Shown here in pieces: positions 34,506-46,158 of a stretch of 64,000 nucleotides of DNA. The notes beneath the pieces were generated by a model. That model did no database searches and was not told the DNA's origin. It saw only the letters and a program-made list of their open reading frames with translations. The position numbers and the translations under genes were made by a program. Position 1 is the stretch's first letter. Every line of letters begins with the position of its first letter. This DNA is from JASHSH01 sp036490215 (GTDB taxonomy: Bacteria; Pseudomonadota; Alphaproteobacteria; Rhodospirillales; Magnetospirillaceae): the NCBI GenBank assembly GCA_036490215.1, contig DASXEH010000063.1, positions 36,509 through 100,508 on the forward strand. The letters are read 5' to 3'.

Positions 34506-34534
34506 GTTGAGCACGTATCGTCGTCAGGCTTCGT

Positions 34535-34801
34535 TTAGCTGGTGGTGCCTGTAAAGCGACCTTGATTGGTTTCATCGGCGGGATCGGTCCGCGGTCCGCC
34601 GGTCAGTGCGTGAACCGATATGGTCGGTTGGTCGCCGGGGGCGATATACGGCTCTTCGACCGTCTTGTTCCAGTTCACATAGGCGCCGGCATGCGGCACC
34701 GGGTTGGTGGGGGCTGGTCCGCCCTGCTGGTTGGCGAAAACAGGCGCCGAAACGAACAGTGCGGCGCTACCGATCACCAGAGCTGTGGCTAATTTCATCA
34801 T
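34535..34801 (-). CDS. Small exported protein, 88 aa
   Basis: The protein has a clear Sec signal peptide (MMKLATALVIGSAALFVSA, cleaved near VFA/NQQ), leaving about 65 Pro-, Thr- and Gly-rich residues without cysteines. A very good GAAGGAGAT site precedes the ATG and a strong terminator follows, so it is a real, probably well-expressed gene. Function unknown. It is next to another small exported protein gene on the same strand. Confidence 0.75.
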   Translation of the reverse strand: MMKLATALVIGSAALFVSAPVFANQQGGPAPTNPVPHAGAYVNWNKTVEEPYIAPGDQPTISVHALTGGPRTDPADETNQGRFTGTTS

Positions 34802-34960
34802 GGTCGATCTCCTTCACTTCATCGCTCGGTCGCAGGAGGGGAAAGAAGCGGCGCGAGGGATATCTAACGGAGAATCTAGGAGGCGAAAGTGGCGTGACGA
34901 AGGCTATCTATTTGTTTTTGCTATAAAATTTGTTTTATCTAATCGTGCTGGTGAATTTAA

Positions 34961-34998
34961 GTGGGCGCCCGCGGCTACAAAAAACCACGGGCGCCACT
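34961..34998 (-). terminator. Hairpin after the 78-aa exported protein gene
   Basis: On the minus strand a GC-rich stem with a one-base bulge (GTGGCGCCCGTGG pairing with CCGCGGGCGCCCAC) and a T-rich loop lies just after the stop at 35010. The following bases are A+T-rich but without a clean T-run, so it is a likely but imperfect terminator. Confidence 0.5.
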
Positions 34999-35009
34999 AC
35001 AGATCGAGA

Positions 35010-35246
35010 TCAGTTGTTCTGCTGGGGTACCGGTACGCCGGTCGTCGTCACAGTGACCGGCTTGGCCTGCTGTTGCGCTGCCAAGCCCTGGGCCGCAGCG
35101 GCTTTCGCTTCGACCGAGGCGATCACGAGATTGCGACCTTCATCGGTGCCGGGAACGTCGGCAAACGCGCTCGAGATGGCGGCTGTCGAGAGAAGCGCCG
35201 CGAGAGTGGCAGCGCCAACAATGCCGTAGCGGGAACGAGACTTCAT
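35010..35246 (-). CDS. Small exported protein, 78 aa
   Basis: The protein begins MKSRSRYG followed by a hydrophobic run and a signal cleavage site near AFA/DVP. The mature part of about 50 residues is Ala-, Gln- and Val-rich (EAKAAAAQGLAAQQQAKP) and ends PVPQQNN. GGAGAT before the ATG at 35246 supports this start over one seven codons upstream. Function unknown. A 5' leader hairpin is seen at 35268-35289. Confidence 0.7.
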   Translation of the reverse strand: MKSRSRYGIVGAATLAALLSTAAISSAFADVPGTDEGRNLVIASVEAKAAAAQGLAAQQQAKPVTVTTTGVPVPQQNN

Positions 35247-35605
35247 TGGGATCTCCATCGAATGCACATGTGATGGTGAGCCATCACGTATGATCCATAT
35301 GCAGCGGGAGACCGCGGGAACCCATTAAATTCGCTGTTAAATTAGCGGTATGAAAGTTTATACATGTAGATTGCTTAGTATTCTCTGGGACAACGAGTGA
35401 TGTTCTGAAGTATTACTGATTCTAAAATTATTTTTACTCACATATGGCATCGGCACGCTTTGCTGCTGCCACCCAGACAGCCGCTTTGACAGTCGCTTGG
35501 ACGGTGCTACCTTTCGGTTGAGAAATATACTTGTCTATCAAGCGGATGGCAGACTGGCGCCTGCTCGCGAAAGCGGCAGGGCGGCTCACCCAGGGGAGAT
35601 CAGAT
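35247..35605. other. Intergenic region with 5' leader hairpin
   Basis: This 359-base AT-rich gap lies between the 78-aa exported protein gene (minus) and the peptide-binding protein gene (plus). It contains a 7-bp perfect stem (GTGATGG at 35270-35276, CCATCAC at 35281-35287) just upstream of the minus-strand start. No gene is supported: a short minus-strand frame at 35434-35673 runs into the binding-protein start and has no good start site. Confidence 0.45.
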
Positions 35606-37204
35606 ATGAAGCGATACGCATGGGCAGCTGGAATTGGCTTGGCGGCGGCGATCGGATTTTCGGCGCCCACCATGGCGAAGACTTTCGTCTACTGCTCGGA
35701 GGGTAGTCCGGAGAATTTCTACCCGGCCATCAATACCACCGGCACTTCGTTCGATGCATCGTCGCGCGCGATCTATAGCCGCCTGGTCGAATTCAAGCTG
35801 GGTACGACCGAGGTCGGTCCTGGGCTCGCCAACAAATGGGATGTATCGGCCGATGGGCTGACCTACACCTTCCATCTGCGCACGGGCGTCAAATGGCAGA
35901 CCACCAAGACGTTCAAACCGACGCGCGAATTCAACGCCGACGATGTGATCTTCAGCTTTGAGCGCCAGTGGAAGACCGACAATGCCTATTTCAAAGTGAC
36001 CAGCGACAACCATTCCTACTTCAACGACATGGACATGCCGAAGAGCCTGAAGGCGATCGAGAAGGTCGACGACCACACGGTCCGCTTCGTGCTCAATGCA
36101 CCCGACGCGCCGTTCCTCGCGAATATGGCGATGGATTTCGCCTCGATCGAATCGAAGGAGTATGCCGACGCGATGCTGAAGGCGGGCACGCCGGAGAAGA
36201 TGGACCAGGAGCCGGTCGGCACCGGCCCGTTCGTGCTCGAGAGCTATCAGAAAGACGCCGTGATTCGCTACAAGGCGAATGCCAGCTTCTACGCGGGCAA
36301 GCCGAAGATCGACAATCTGGTTTTCGCCATTACGCCGGATGCATCGGTGCGTTTTGCCAAGCTGAAGGCCGGTGAATGCGATTTGATCCCTTATCCGGCG
36401 CCCGCCGATGTGCCGGCGATGAAGGCCGACAAAAAGCTGCATGTGTACGATCAGGCGGGTCTCAATATCGCCTACTTGGCCTTCAATACGACCAAGAAGC
36501 CATATGACAACCTTAAGGTGCGCCTCGCGGTCGATATGGCGATCAACAAGAAGGCGATCGTCGACGCCGTCTATCTCGGCACCGGCATCGCCGCCACCAA
36601 TCCGATCCCGCCCAGCATGTGGTCGTACGACAAGCAGGTGAAGGACACACCGTACGATCCCGAGCAAAGCAAGAAGCTGCTTGCGGAGGCAGGCTTGGCC
36701 AACGGTTTTGAGACCGATCTCTGGTACATGCCGGTTCAGCGCCCCTATAATCCCAACGGCAAACGCATCGCCGAGCTGATGCAGGCCGATCTCGCCAAAG
36801 TGGGTATCAAGGCTAACTTGGTGACCTATGAGTGGGGCGAGTATCGCAAGCGCCTGCAGGCCGGCGAACCGTCATTGATGCAGTTCGGCTGGAGCGGCGA
36901 CAACGGGGATCCCGACAACTTCCTCTACACTCTGCTCGGCTGTGCGGCGGCCAAGCCCGGCGGCAACAACGTCGCGCGCTGGTGCGACCAAGATTTTCAG
37001 GCCGCTATCGAGGATGCGCAGCGCACGCCTGACATCAAGAAGCGTACCGCTGACTATGAGAAGGCCCAGGTGATCTTCAAGCAGCAGTCGCCCTGGTTCA
37101 CCATCGGCCATAGCCTGCAGATCGCGGCGTCCAAGGAGGGGGTCACAGGCTTCAAGCTCTCTCCGCTCGCCTATCACGACTTCTCGACAGTCGATAAGAA
37201 CTGA
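35606..37204 (+). CDS. Peptide ABC transporter substrate-binding protein (DppA-like)
   Basis: The 532-aa protein has a signal peptide (MKRYAWAAGIGLAAAIGFSA, cleaved near TMA/KTF) and the family 5 binding-protein pattern (FVYCSEGSPENFYPA, WDVSADGLTYTFHLR, FNADDVIFSFER). It closely follows E. coli DppA in style and binds di- or oligopeptides in the periplasm. GGGGAG precedes the ATG at 35606. It heads a five-gene dpp-type operon and is followed by an intercistronic hairpin. Confidence 0.9.
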   Translation: MKRYAWAAGIGLAAAIGFSAPTMAKTFVYCSEGSPENFYPAINTTGTSFDASSRAIYSRLVEFKLGTTEVGPGLANKWDVSADGLTYTFHLRTGVKWQTTKTFKPTREFNADDVIFSFERQWKTDNAYFKVTSDNHSYFNDMDMPKSLKAIEKVDDHTVRFVLNAPDAPFLANMAMDFASIESKEYADAMLKAGTPEKMDQEPVGTGPFVLESYQKDAVIRYKANASFYAGKPKIDNLVFAITPDASVRFAKLKAGECDLIPYPAPADVPAMKADKKLHVYDQAGLNIAYLAFNTTKKPYDNLKVRLAVDMAINKKAIVDAVYLGTGIAATNPIPPSMWSYDKQVKDTPYDPEQSKKLLAEAGLANGFETDLWYMPVQRPYNPNGKRIAELMQADLAKVGIKANLVTYEWGEYRKRLQAGEPSLMQFGWSGDNGDPDNFLYTLLGCAAAKPGGNNVARWCDQDFQAAIEDAQRTPDIKKRTADYEKAQVIFKQQSPWFTIGHSLQIAASKEGVTGFKLSPLAYHDFSTVDKN

Positions 37205-37219
37205 CGCGGTTCAGCGGTT

Positions 37220-37255
37220 GGGGTAGGGCCGCCCGGCAGGGCGCGCTTCTACCCC
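37220..37255 (+). other. Hairpin between DppA- and DppB-like genes
   Basis: GGGGTAG at 37220-37226 pairs with CTACCCC at 37249-37255, with an inner GCCC/GGGC pair (37231, 37239). It lies 15 bases after the binding-protein stop and 21 bases before the permease start. No U-run follows. Probably an mRNA-stabilising or partial-attenuation element. Confidence 0.5.
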
Positions 37256-37276
37256 GATCGCGATAAAAGCCGCGCG

Positions 37277-38290
37277 ATGTTGCGCTTCCTCCTCGTTCGC
37301 GTGAGTTTGATCATTCCGACTTTCATCGGGATCACGCTCCTCGCCTTCATTCTGGTGCACTCGGTTCCCGGGGATCCGATTCAGGTTCTCGCGGGCGAAC
37401 ACGGGATTTCTGCCGAGCGCCATGCCGAGCTTCTTAAATCGTATGGGCTCGATCAGCCCTTGCCGGTCCAATATTGGCGCTATGTCGAGCATGTGCTCGA
37501 TGGCGATCTTGGCCGCTCGTTGATCACCCATGCACCGGTGATCGAAGAGTTCGGCCAGCTTTTTCCCGCCACAATCGAACTCTCGATCGCTGCGATCCTT
37601 TTCGCCGTGGTGTTCGGGCTACCCGCGGGCATCGTCGCCGCAGTACGGCGTAATACGATCCTCGATCACGGCGTGATGGGCGCGGCCCTGACCGGCTATT
37701 CGATGCCGATCTTCTGGTGGGGATTACTGCTCATCATCCTGTTCTCGAATACGCTGGGCTGGACGCCGGTGTCGGGACGTATCGACGTTGCCTTTGACGT
37801 CGAGCCGGTGACAGGGTTCCTGCTCATAGACTCCTTGTTGTCGGATGATCCCGGTGCCTTTCAGTCGGCACTCAGCCACCTCATTCTCCCGGCAGTCGTG
37901 CTGGGTACCATACCGCTCGCGGTGATCGCCCGTATGACGCGCTCGTCGATGCTTGAGGTGTTGGGGGAAGATTACATCCGTACCGCGCGTGCCAAGGGTT
38001 TAGCGCCGCTGCGGGTTGTCGGCATCCATGCCTTGCGGAACGCGCTGATCCCGGTCATCACCGTGATCGGTCTCCAGATCGGTTATCTCTTCGCCGGTGC
38101 AATCCTGACTGAGACGATCTTCTCCTGGCCCGGTGTCGGTAAGTGGCTGATCGATTCGATCAACCGCCGCGACTATCCCGTTCTTCAGGGCGGTGTGCTG
38201 TTGATCGGTACGGTCGTTATGGTGGTCAACCTTATCGTCGATATGCTTTACGGCCTGATCAACCCCCGTATCCGGCACAAACGCGCATGA
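37277..38290 (+). CDS. Peptide ABC transporter permease (DppB-like)
   Basis: The 337-aa inner-membrane protein starts MLRFLLVRVSLIIPTFIGIT as DppB proteins do, has about six membrane helices and the loop EDYIRTARAKGLAPLRV for ATPase contact, with the end FSWPGVGKWLIDSI typical of the family. It overlaps the DppC-like gene by 4 bases. It works with that permease to form the peptide channel. Confidence 0.9.
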   Translation: MLRFLLVRVSLIIPTFIGITLLAFILVHSVPGDPIQVLAGEHGISAERHAELLKSYGLDQPLPVQYWRYVEHVLDGDLGRSLITHAPVIEEFGQLFPATIELSIAAILFAVVFGLPAGIVAAVRRNTILDHGVMGAALTGYSMPIFWWGLLLIILFSNTLGWTPVSGRIDVAFDVEPVTGFLLIDSLLSDDPGAFQSALSHLILPAVVLGTIPLAVIARMTRSSMLEVLGEDYIRTARAKGLAPLRVVGIHALRNALIPVITVIGLQIGYLFAGAILTETIFSWPGVGKWLIDSINRRDYPVLQGGVLLIGTVVMVVNLIVDMLYGLINPRIRHKRA

Positions 38291-39194
38291 GCCAGTCGGA
38301 AGCCGAGACGGTCGATGCCGGCGCGGTTGCGGCCACCGACCGACCGCTTCTGGAGTTCTGGCGTTACTTCTCGGCCAACCGAGGGGCCGTGATCGGTCTC
38401 GGTGGAATCATCCTCGTCGTGCTGCTGGCGATTTTCGCGGATATCGTATCGCCGCACTCGCCGACGATTTCCGATGCGCAGTCCTTTCTCAAGCCGCCGG
38501 CCTGGGAAGAAGGCGGCAGCTGGGTCTATCCGCTCGGCACCGACGCCATCGGTCGCGACATGCTCTCGCGCTTGATCCATGGCACGCGCTTCTCGCTGCT
38601 GATCGGCTGCATCGTCGTCGCCATCTCGGGAACCATCGGCGTGGCGCTCGGTCTGTGCGCCGGATTCTTCCAGGGGGCACCTGGGATCCTGATCATGCGG
38701 CTGATGGATATCGTCCTGACGATTCCGCCGCTTCTCCTGGCGATTGTTCTGGTCGCGATCCTCGGTCCCGGCCTGATCAACGCGATGATTGCCGTGTCGA
38801 TCACCTATCTGCCGTATTTCGTCCGCGTGACGCGCGCGGCGGCATTGGCCGAACTCACCAAGGATTACGTGACGGCGTCTCGCGTCAATGGCGCAGGCAC
38901 GCTTCGGCTGATGGTCATGACCGTGCTGCCGAACTGCATGGCGCCGATCATCGTGCAGGCCACGTTGAGCTTTTCCACGGCGATCCTCGACGCCGCGGCG
39001 CTGGGGTTCCTCAGCCTGGGTGCTCAGCCGCCCACGCCGGAATGGGGGACGATGTTGGCCGATTCGCGCGACTTTGTGCTACGCGCCTGGTGGGTGGTGA
39101 CGTTGCCTGGCTTGGCGATCCTGGGCACGGTTCTGGCTTTCAATATCTTGGGCGACGGATTGCGCGACGCACTCGATCCGCGATTGAAACGCTG

Positions 39195-39195
<1 letters not shown>
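38287..39195 (+). CDS. Peptide ABC transporter permease (DppC-like)
   Basis: The 302-aa permease has an N-terminal cytoplasmic stretch, then a first helix (GLGGIILVVLLAIF), the DppC/OppC pattern YPLGTDAIGRDMLSRLIHGTR near residue 80, and the EAA loop TKDYVTASRVNGAGTLR. The ATG overlaps the DppB stop (ATGA). Its own stop overlaps the next ATG by one base. Confidence 0.9.
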
Positions 39196-41148
<1,953 letters not shown>

Positions 41149-41152
<4 letters not shown>

Positions 41153-42117
41153 GCTTTGGGGTCGGCCGCAGGGCGGGTCAGATAGCCATCGACGATCGCG
41201 ACGATTTCCGGGACCGCTTCCGGAACGCCATGAGCCGAACCGGTCGCAAGCTGCGCGGCTTCGGAGAGCTGTGAGATCAGATCGACCTCGATCCCTGGCG
41301 GTCCCATCGCCGAGCCTTCTGCACGTTCCGACAATTGCGCGATGCGTTCGGCAATCGGCGCCACATATTGAGCCGTGGCCGAGTTACGATGGATTTGCGC
41401 CACTTCGGCCGCCTTGCTGGCCAGCGTGCGCAACGCACGCCGCGACTGATCGATCAATGTGTGGTCGCGCTGCAATTCCATGAGACGTTTCGTCAGGCGC
41501 GCAATTACTTTGATGCCGCCTTGGGCCATCTTCTCGCCGATGTGCGACCGGGCAGATTCGATCATCTGGCTGATCTCGGCAGCGCTTTGCTTGAAGGCCA
41601 CTTTGGCGCGGATCGTATTGGGAACTTCGATCATTTCGTCGTCGCTGCCGTCTTCACGACGATCGGCACGGCGCGTCGGCCCGATATAGCCAGGTGTGAC
41701 GACGAACGGCTTGCGTCCCTTGGCGAAGGCGCCAATGCGCCGCATCAACGTCGCGGAGTCCACCGGCTTGATCAGCAGGTCGTCGACGCCCGATTGAAGG
41801 ATGCGCGCCATGCCGGCCTCGTCGATCCCGTTGGCCGTGGCGATCAAGACGATGAAGGGGTTCCCGGCGATTCGCTGGTGGCGAATGTCTTGTGCAAGCT
41901 CGTGGAAATTGACACCTGCAAGCTCGGTGTTGCAGACGACGACATCGACACTCGCGGCAATCGCTTCGCGCAGCTGGCCGCCGTTGATGCAGAAGGAGAT
42001 GTCGCGCAAGCCGATCGGGAACAACGCCGCGGACAGCGTCTTGTTGAATTCCAGATCGGTGTCGCCCACCACCATTCGGACGGTGCGGTATAGCTCTTCG
42101 TTTACGTTAGGCGCCAT
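41149..42117 (-). CDS. Receiver-domain protein lacking the phospho-acceptor Asp
   Basis: The 322-aa protein starts with a CheY-like receiver domain (residues about 12-130; acidic Asp19 and Asp21, Thr94, Lys117 in LLIKPVD). Where the phosphorylated Asp is expected the sequence reads VVVCNTEL, so Asn63 replaces it; normal phosphotransfer is unlikely. The C-terminal 190 residues are helical and without known output domain (heptad-like helices around 170-290). Similar receiver proteins are seen in Rhodospirillales. It may act as a phosphorylation-independent scaffold, an inference. It is isolated from any kinase gene on its strand. Confidence 0.75.
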
Positions 42118-42492
42118 TGCTCGATCGGGTGGGTGAGTTAAGCCGAAATTTTCATGCGCATATTATCATAATCGGCGTGGGCGCAGTTTCCCCACAGCAA
42201 TTCCCCTTTTTATCCAGACCGTTGTACTACAAAGTGAGGGCGCTTGCCGCAACGGTTTGGCTGACACCTTCATCCGCGCACCACGGTAAAGCCCAGGACC
42301 TTTACAATTCGTAAGGGCACGGAATGGCTATTCCGGGCGGTCAATCTATATTATTGAAATCGTTGATCTTGGCACGATGGCTGAGCTACTGAGGTCTGGC
42401 TTCACGGGTGTTTTGTCCCGATGGGCAGTTTCTGGGGTCGGTTTGGTTGTCATCACCCTCGGCCCGAAGCACCGATATACGGACCTCAGAGA
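42118..42492. other. Intergenic region with two inverted repeats
   Basis: This 375-base gap between divergent genes holds TTAC/GTAA at 42302-42314 and a perfect CGGAAT/ATTCCG with four-base loop at 42320-42335, followed by an AT-rich stretch (about 42340-42365). These are candidate regulatory sites for the FemAB-like gene. No gene or RNA is recognised. Confidence 0.45.
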
Positions 42493-43770
42493 ATGCCGAC
42501 CACCATCGATGGCGAAGAGCTCAAGCGGCATGTGATTTCCAGCACCCGTGGCTACTGGTCGGTTCGCCACGGACCTCTCGATGCCAAGCTGTCGCTGCTC
42601 GATCAGATCGCCACCCACAGTCTCAAGACCGGTGCTCCATTGCAGGCGCTGGCCAGCTATCGGATCATCAATCGTCTGACCGGACGAACACAGGCCACCA
42701 TCGCCACGCAAATCGACAATCTCGAACGGGCGATCGAAGCCTCCGCGCCGCTGGCCGGTAAGCTACCTGCCGGTTTTCGCGTGGTGCGGGACTTCGAGTC
42801 TGATTATGGCTCGCTCAGCAACTCCGATTTTTTCACGCGTGAGGAGATGCCGTTGCGGACGACGGCATTCGGCCAGCGCGCCTATGGCGACCAGTTCGGC
42901 GCCGGAACCGAGACTCTATCCTTCATTCTGTTGCGACAAGAGCGGGCGGTGGCTCATGTGCGTGCTTGTGTCACACTCGATCGCGGTGGGACGGATTTCG
43001 GCATGCCTATTCGTGTCGAATGCGCCAAGGATCTGCCGAACAGCCGCGCCTTCCACGTTGTCGAAGTTGCGTTGGATATTCTGAAGACTCTGGCGCTCCG
43101 CTATGGCGCCTGCGACATCCATGTCGTCGATTCCGATATCGGGGCCACCGAGACCGCCATCGGCCGTGCCGCCTATGTACGCAATTTCCTACCCGAGATT
43201 CATGTATCGCCGATGGTGGATCTGACGAAGGAACCAGAGGAAATCACCAGCGCGATACGCGACAGCTATCGTGCTTTGATCCGAAAGGGCGAAAAGTCTG
43301 TTACGCTCAAATATTGCAATGCGCGCGAAAAGGACGAGACGGCGCTCCGCGCATGGCGCGACCTGCTTGTGGCCGCCAATAGCTTCCAAGAGGGGCGCAT
43401 CGAACGCGAAGTCGCGTACGCTCAAGAGGGGCATGCTGAGATTGCGGTAGGATTCCTCGCAAATGATCAGTGCTGCGGCATTTCCGTCGTTCGCGACGAC
43501 GCGGGGTGTTCGCTCTACGAAATCGGAAACTATCCCGCCTATGAAGACGGTGCGAAATACAGTCATTTCTTTCTGCATGATGCGATTCTGCGTTCGAAGG
43601 CGCGAGGCAACCTCAAGTTCTTTCTTGCCCATCAGGATGAGGCGTTCGCGCGCTTTGCCTGTCCTGGAGAGATTCTGACTCAGGGAAAGAAGTATCGCGA
43701 CATCGAGTTCTTCAAGCGTGGCTTTGCCAATACCGTGACGCGGACGCTGAGCTACCGTCTGGTTCTCTGA
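42493..43770 (+). CDS. FemAB/GNAT-like acyltransferase, putative
   Basis: The 425-aa protein has no signal peptide or membrane segment. Its C-terminal half (DSYRALIRKGEK, EIGNYPAYEDGAKYSHFFLHDAILRSKARG) resembles FemAB-type or related GNAT-fold acyltransferases that add amino acids or acyl groups to cell-wall or exopolysaccharide precursors. The N-terminal half is unrecognised. The ATG at 42493 is preferred to one at 42421 because the extra residues are atypical, but both are open. It converges on a histidine kinase gene. Substrate unknown. Confidence 0.55.
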   Translation: MPTTIDGEELKRHVISSTRGYWSVRHGPLDAKLSLLDQIATHSLKTGAPLQALASYRIINRLTGRTQATIATQIDNLERAIEASAPLAGKLPAGFRVVRDFESDYGSLSNSDFFTREEMPLRTTAFGQRAYGDQFGAGTETLSFILLRQERAVAHVRACVTLDRGGTDFGMPIRVECAKDLPNSRAFHVVEVALDILKTLALRYGACDIHVVDSDIGATETAIGRAAYVRNFLPEIHVSPMVDLTKEPEEITSAIRDSYRALIRKGEKSVTLKYCNAREKDETALRAWRDLLVAANSFQEGRIEREVAYAQEGHAEIAVGFLANDQCCGISVVRDDAGCSLYEIGNYPAYEDGAKYSHFFLHDAILRSKARGNLKFFLAHQDEAFARFACPGEILTQGKKYRDIEFFKRGFANTVTRTLSYRLVL

Positions 43771-43780
43771 CGTCGATTGG

Positions 43781-45163
43781 TCAGCTCGCGGCGATACGCG
43801 CTTCCTCGGCAACAGGCAACATGACCCGGGCGATCAGCCCGGGATGGCCGTCCTCGAGCACTAGCTTGCCCCAATGAACATTGGCGATAGCGGATACGAT
43901 CGAGAGGCCCAAGCCGTTGCCTGGCTGGCTGCGGCTTTGATCCAGCCGATAGAAGCGCTCCAGAACCTTTTCAAGTTCGGCCTCGGGAATGCCCGGTCCA
44001 TCGTCACGCACGATAACGACGACAACGTCCCTTTCGATGCTGGTCGTCACTTCGACCGTGGTGCCGCTACCGGCGTACTTGAGCGAGTTGTCGAGCAGAT
44101 TAGCGATGGCCGTCGCCAACAGATTTCGATCGCCCAGCACGAACGCGTTTTTGGTCGTCCTTTCGATCAGCGAGATGCTCTTTGCCTCGGCCATGGCGTC
44201 GTAGAGTTCGATCACATCCTTTGCCACGGCGGCGAGATCGATCGCTTCGAAAAAGCGGCGGCTGGCGCCAGACTCGGCTTCGGCGATCTGGAGCAGGCGA
44301 TTGAGCGTGGCGATCAGCCCGTCGACATTGTCGATGGCTGAACGTGCTGCCTCGATGAGCTGCGCGCCCCCGACGCCGGGTCTGAGCGCTTCGTCGAGTT
44401 GGACACGAATGCGGCCAAGTGGCGTTCTCAGATCATGGGCAATCGCGTTCGATACGTCCTTTACGCCACTCACCAGACTTTCGATACGATCCAACATGCG
44501 GTTGATGTCGTGGTTCAGGCGCACGAATTCGTCTTCGGGCCCGAAGATCGGGATACGCCGGCTCAGATCACCGGCTTCGATCTTGCTCGCAGTGTGTCGG
44601 ATGACGGCAACGGAGTTTTCGAGTTTGCGGCGGAAGATCAGAGCCCCGGCGGCGGCGACGATCGCCGAGAAAAGGCTGCCCAGACCAAGTGTGCCCAGTA
44701 TCAGGTCCTTAATCTGCCGCTGATCTTCCATGTCGCGACCGATGACCAGCGTGTCGCCGTTCGGGAGTTGATGCGGCAGAAGGCGGCTGTATGACTGCCG
44801 GTTGTATCGCCTGACGGTCAGATCGACGAATTGATCAACGGCAAATTCGACCTTGGGCCACGACGTGATATTGCCGGCGAGTTTTTGTCCATGGACGTCT
44901 AAGACCAGGTAATCCTCGGTATCCTGGTCGATATTGTCGCTCAAGAGCCGCTGAATTTCTCCGGTCAGGCTTTCCAGCCCGCCACCTTCGAAAACTGTGG
45001 TCAGCCGTTTCGACGTGGCCGAAAGACCGGTATCCGTGCTCTGCCGCAGAAGGCCAATGGTGCCGAAATAGACGGCCCCGGCGATAACGGCCATCGATGT
45101 GACAACGAGAATCCAGTAGCCGAAGGCAAAACGGAACGCGATTGTCGCGCGCAGCCTAGTCAT
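43781..45163 (-). CDS. Sensor histidine kinase
   Basis: The 460-aa kinase has two membrane helices (about residues 10-35 and 160-182), a periplasmic region between them, a HAMP domain, the phospho-acceptor His in NAIAHDLRTPLGR, the N box in IANLLDNSLKYA and G boxes RDDGPGIP and GNGLGLSI. It overlaps the upstream response regulator by 8 bases and is built like the kinase at 31.3 kb, which suggests a duplicated type of system. Signal unknown. Confidence 0.9.
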   Translation of the reverse strand: MTRLRATIAFRFAFGYWILVVTSMAVIAGAVYFGTIGLLRQSTDTGLSATSKRLTTVFEGGGLESLTGEIQRLLSDNIDQDTEDYLVLDVHGQKLAGNITSWPKVEFAVDQFVDLTVRRYNRQSYSRLLPHQLPNGDTLVIGRDMEDQRQIKDLILGTLGLGSLFSAIVAAAGALIFRRKLENSVAVIRHTASKIEAGDLSRRIPIFGPEDEFVRLNHDINRMLDRIESLVSGVKDVSNAIAHDLRTPLGRIRVQLDEALRPGVGGAQLIEAARSAIDNVDGLIATLNRLLQIAEAESGASRRFFEAIDLAAVAKDVIELYDAMAEAKSISLIERTTKNAFVLGDRNLLATAIANLLDNSLKYAGSGTTVEVTTSIERDVVVVIVRDDGPGIPEAELEKVLERFYRLDQSRSQPGNGLGLSIVSAIANVHWGKLVLEDGHPGLIARVMLPVAEEARIAAS

Positions 45164-45836
45164 CTTCGGAGATCATGTACCCGACACCACGCATCGTGCG
45201 GATCAGTTGCACGGCGTGGCCTTTGTCGATCTTCTGGCGCAGGCGGCTGATCTGCACTTCGATGACGCCGGTTTGCGGATCGAAGTGATAATCCCAGACC
45301 GATTCGAGCAGCATCGTGCGCGTAACAACCTGACCTTTATTCCGCAGCAGATATTCGAGAAGCCTGAACTCGCGAGGTTGCAAAGCGACCGGCTTGCCTG
45401 CGCGTTCGGCGCGCCGCCGTTTCAAATCGAGTTTGAGATCGGCGATGTGCAGTTCGTGCACCTCTTCGCGCAAAATCGGGCGACGCAAAAGGGCTTCGAG
45501 GCGCGCCAATAATTCGGAAAAGGCGAACGGCTTAGTGAGATAGTCGTCCCCACCGCCGCGCAGGCCGCGGATGCGTTCATCGAGACTCGCCAAAGCGCTG
45601 ATGATCAATACCGGCGTCGTCTTGCCCAAGGAGCGGAGCGTTTTAAGAATGGAAAGGCCATCGATGCCACCGGGAAGCAGCCGGTCGAGAATGATTGCGT
45701 CCCAACTTTCGTTGCTGGCGAGGTAGAGTCCATCGACGCCGTTATCGCAAGACGTGACAAGATGCCCGGCTTCTTTCAAGCCGCTACAGATATACCGCGT
45801 CGCATCTGCGTCATCTTCGATAACCAGGCACTGCAT
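45156..45836 (-). CDS. OmpR/PhoB family response regulator
   Basis: The 226-aa regulator has a receiver domain starting MQCLVIEDD with the phospho-acceptor Asp in AIILDRLL and Lys in YLTKPF, then a winged helix (LQPREFRLLEYLLRNKGQ). GAGGAG lies eight bases before the ATG at 45836, which also gives the standard N-terminus; an upstream ATG at 45980 would add 48 atypical residues. It is coupled to the kinase gene downstream. Its targets are unknown. Confidence 0.9.
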   Translation of the reverse strand: MQCLVIEDDADATRYICSGLKEAGHLVTSCDNGVDGLYLASNESWDAIILDRLLPGGIDGLSILKTLRSLGKTTPVLIISALASLDERIRGLRGGGDDYLTKPFAFSELLARLEALLRRPILREEVHELHIADLKLDLKRRRAERAGKPVALQPREFRLLEYLLRNKGQVVTRTMLLESVWDYHFDPQTGVIEVQISRLRQKIDKGHAVQLIRTMRGVGYMISEDD

Positions 45837-46158
45837 TTCGGCTTCTCCTCGATCCCGTTGCAACGGGACGGCGATGATCGAATGGTGCCTTTTCATATAA
45901 TCGAGCGCCAGCTTTAGATGCAATTTCTCGCATCCATGCGGATATTTCCAATTGGTAAGGTGAGCGAAACTGTCCTGCACGAGGCTGATTTCTAGAATTA
46001 GCCCGGCTGGCGATAGCGTTGATCATTGGGTGTCTACACTCTCGCCGATTCGGGCTCCTAACCCCCCCTTGCCGTGTCGTCTTGGGTAGGGTCGTCCAGG
46101 TCACGTTATCGGCCAGCCACCGGCGCCGGGAAGCGATACGAGCGAGCTGAAGCGAAGA
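45837..46158. other. Intergenic region between divergent genes
   Basis: This 322-base gap separates the response regulator (minus) and the acyltransferase (plus). It contains a C-run (about 46062) and short AT-rich stretches but no gene, repeat or promoter that I can support. Confidence 0.35.

Noticed and set aside
35434..35673. 79-codon minus-strand frame near the peptide-binding protein start
   Set aside because: It overlaps the start of a well-supported gene, has no good ribosome site and no family resemblance.
42117..42314. 65-codon plus-strand frame in the gap after the receiver-domain gene
   Set aside because: It begins inside the divergent gene's start region, with no ribosome site, and its sequence looks random.
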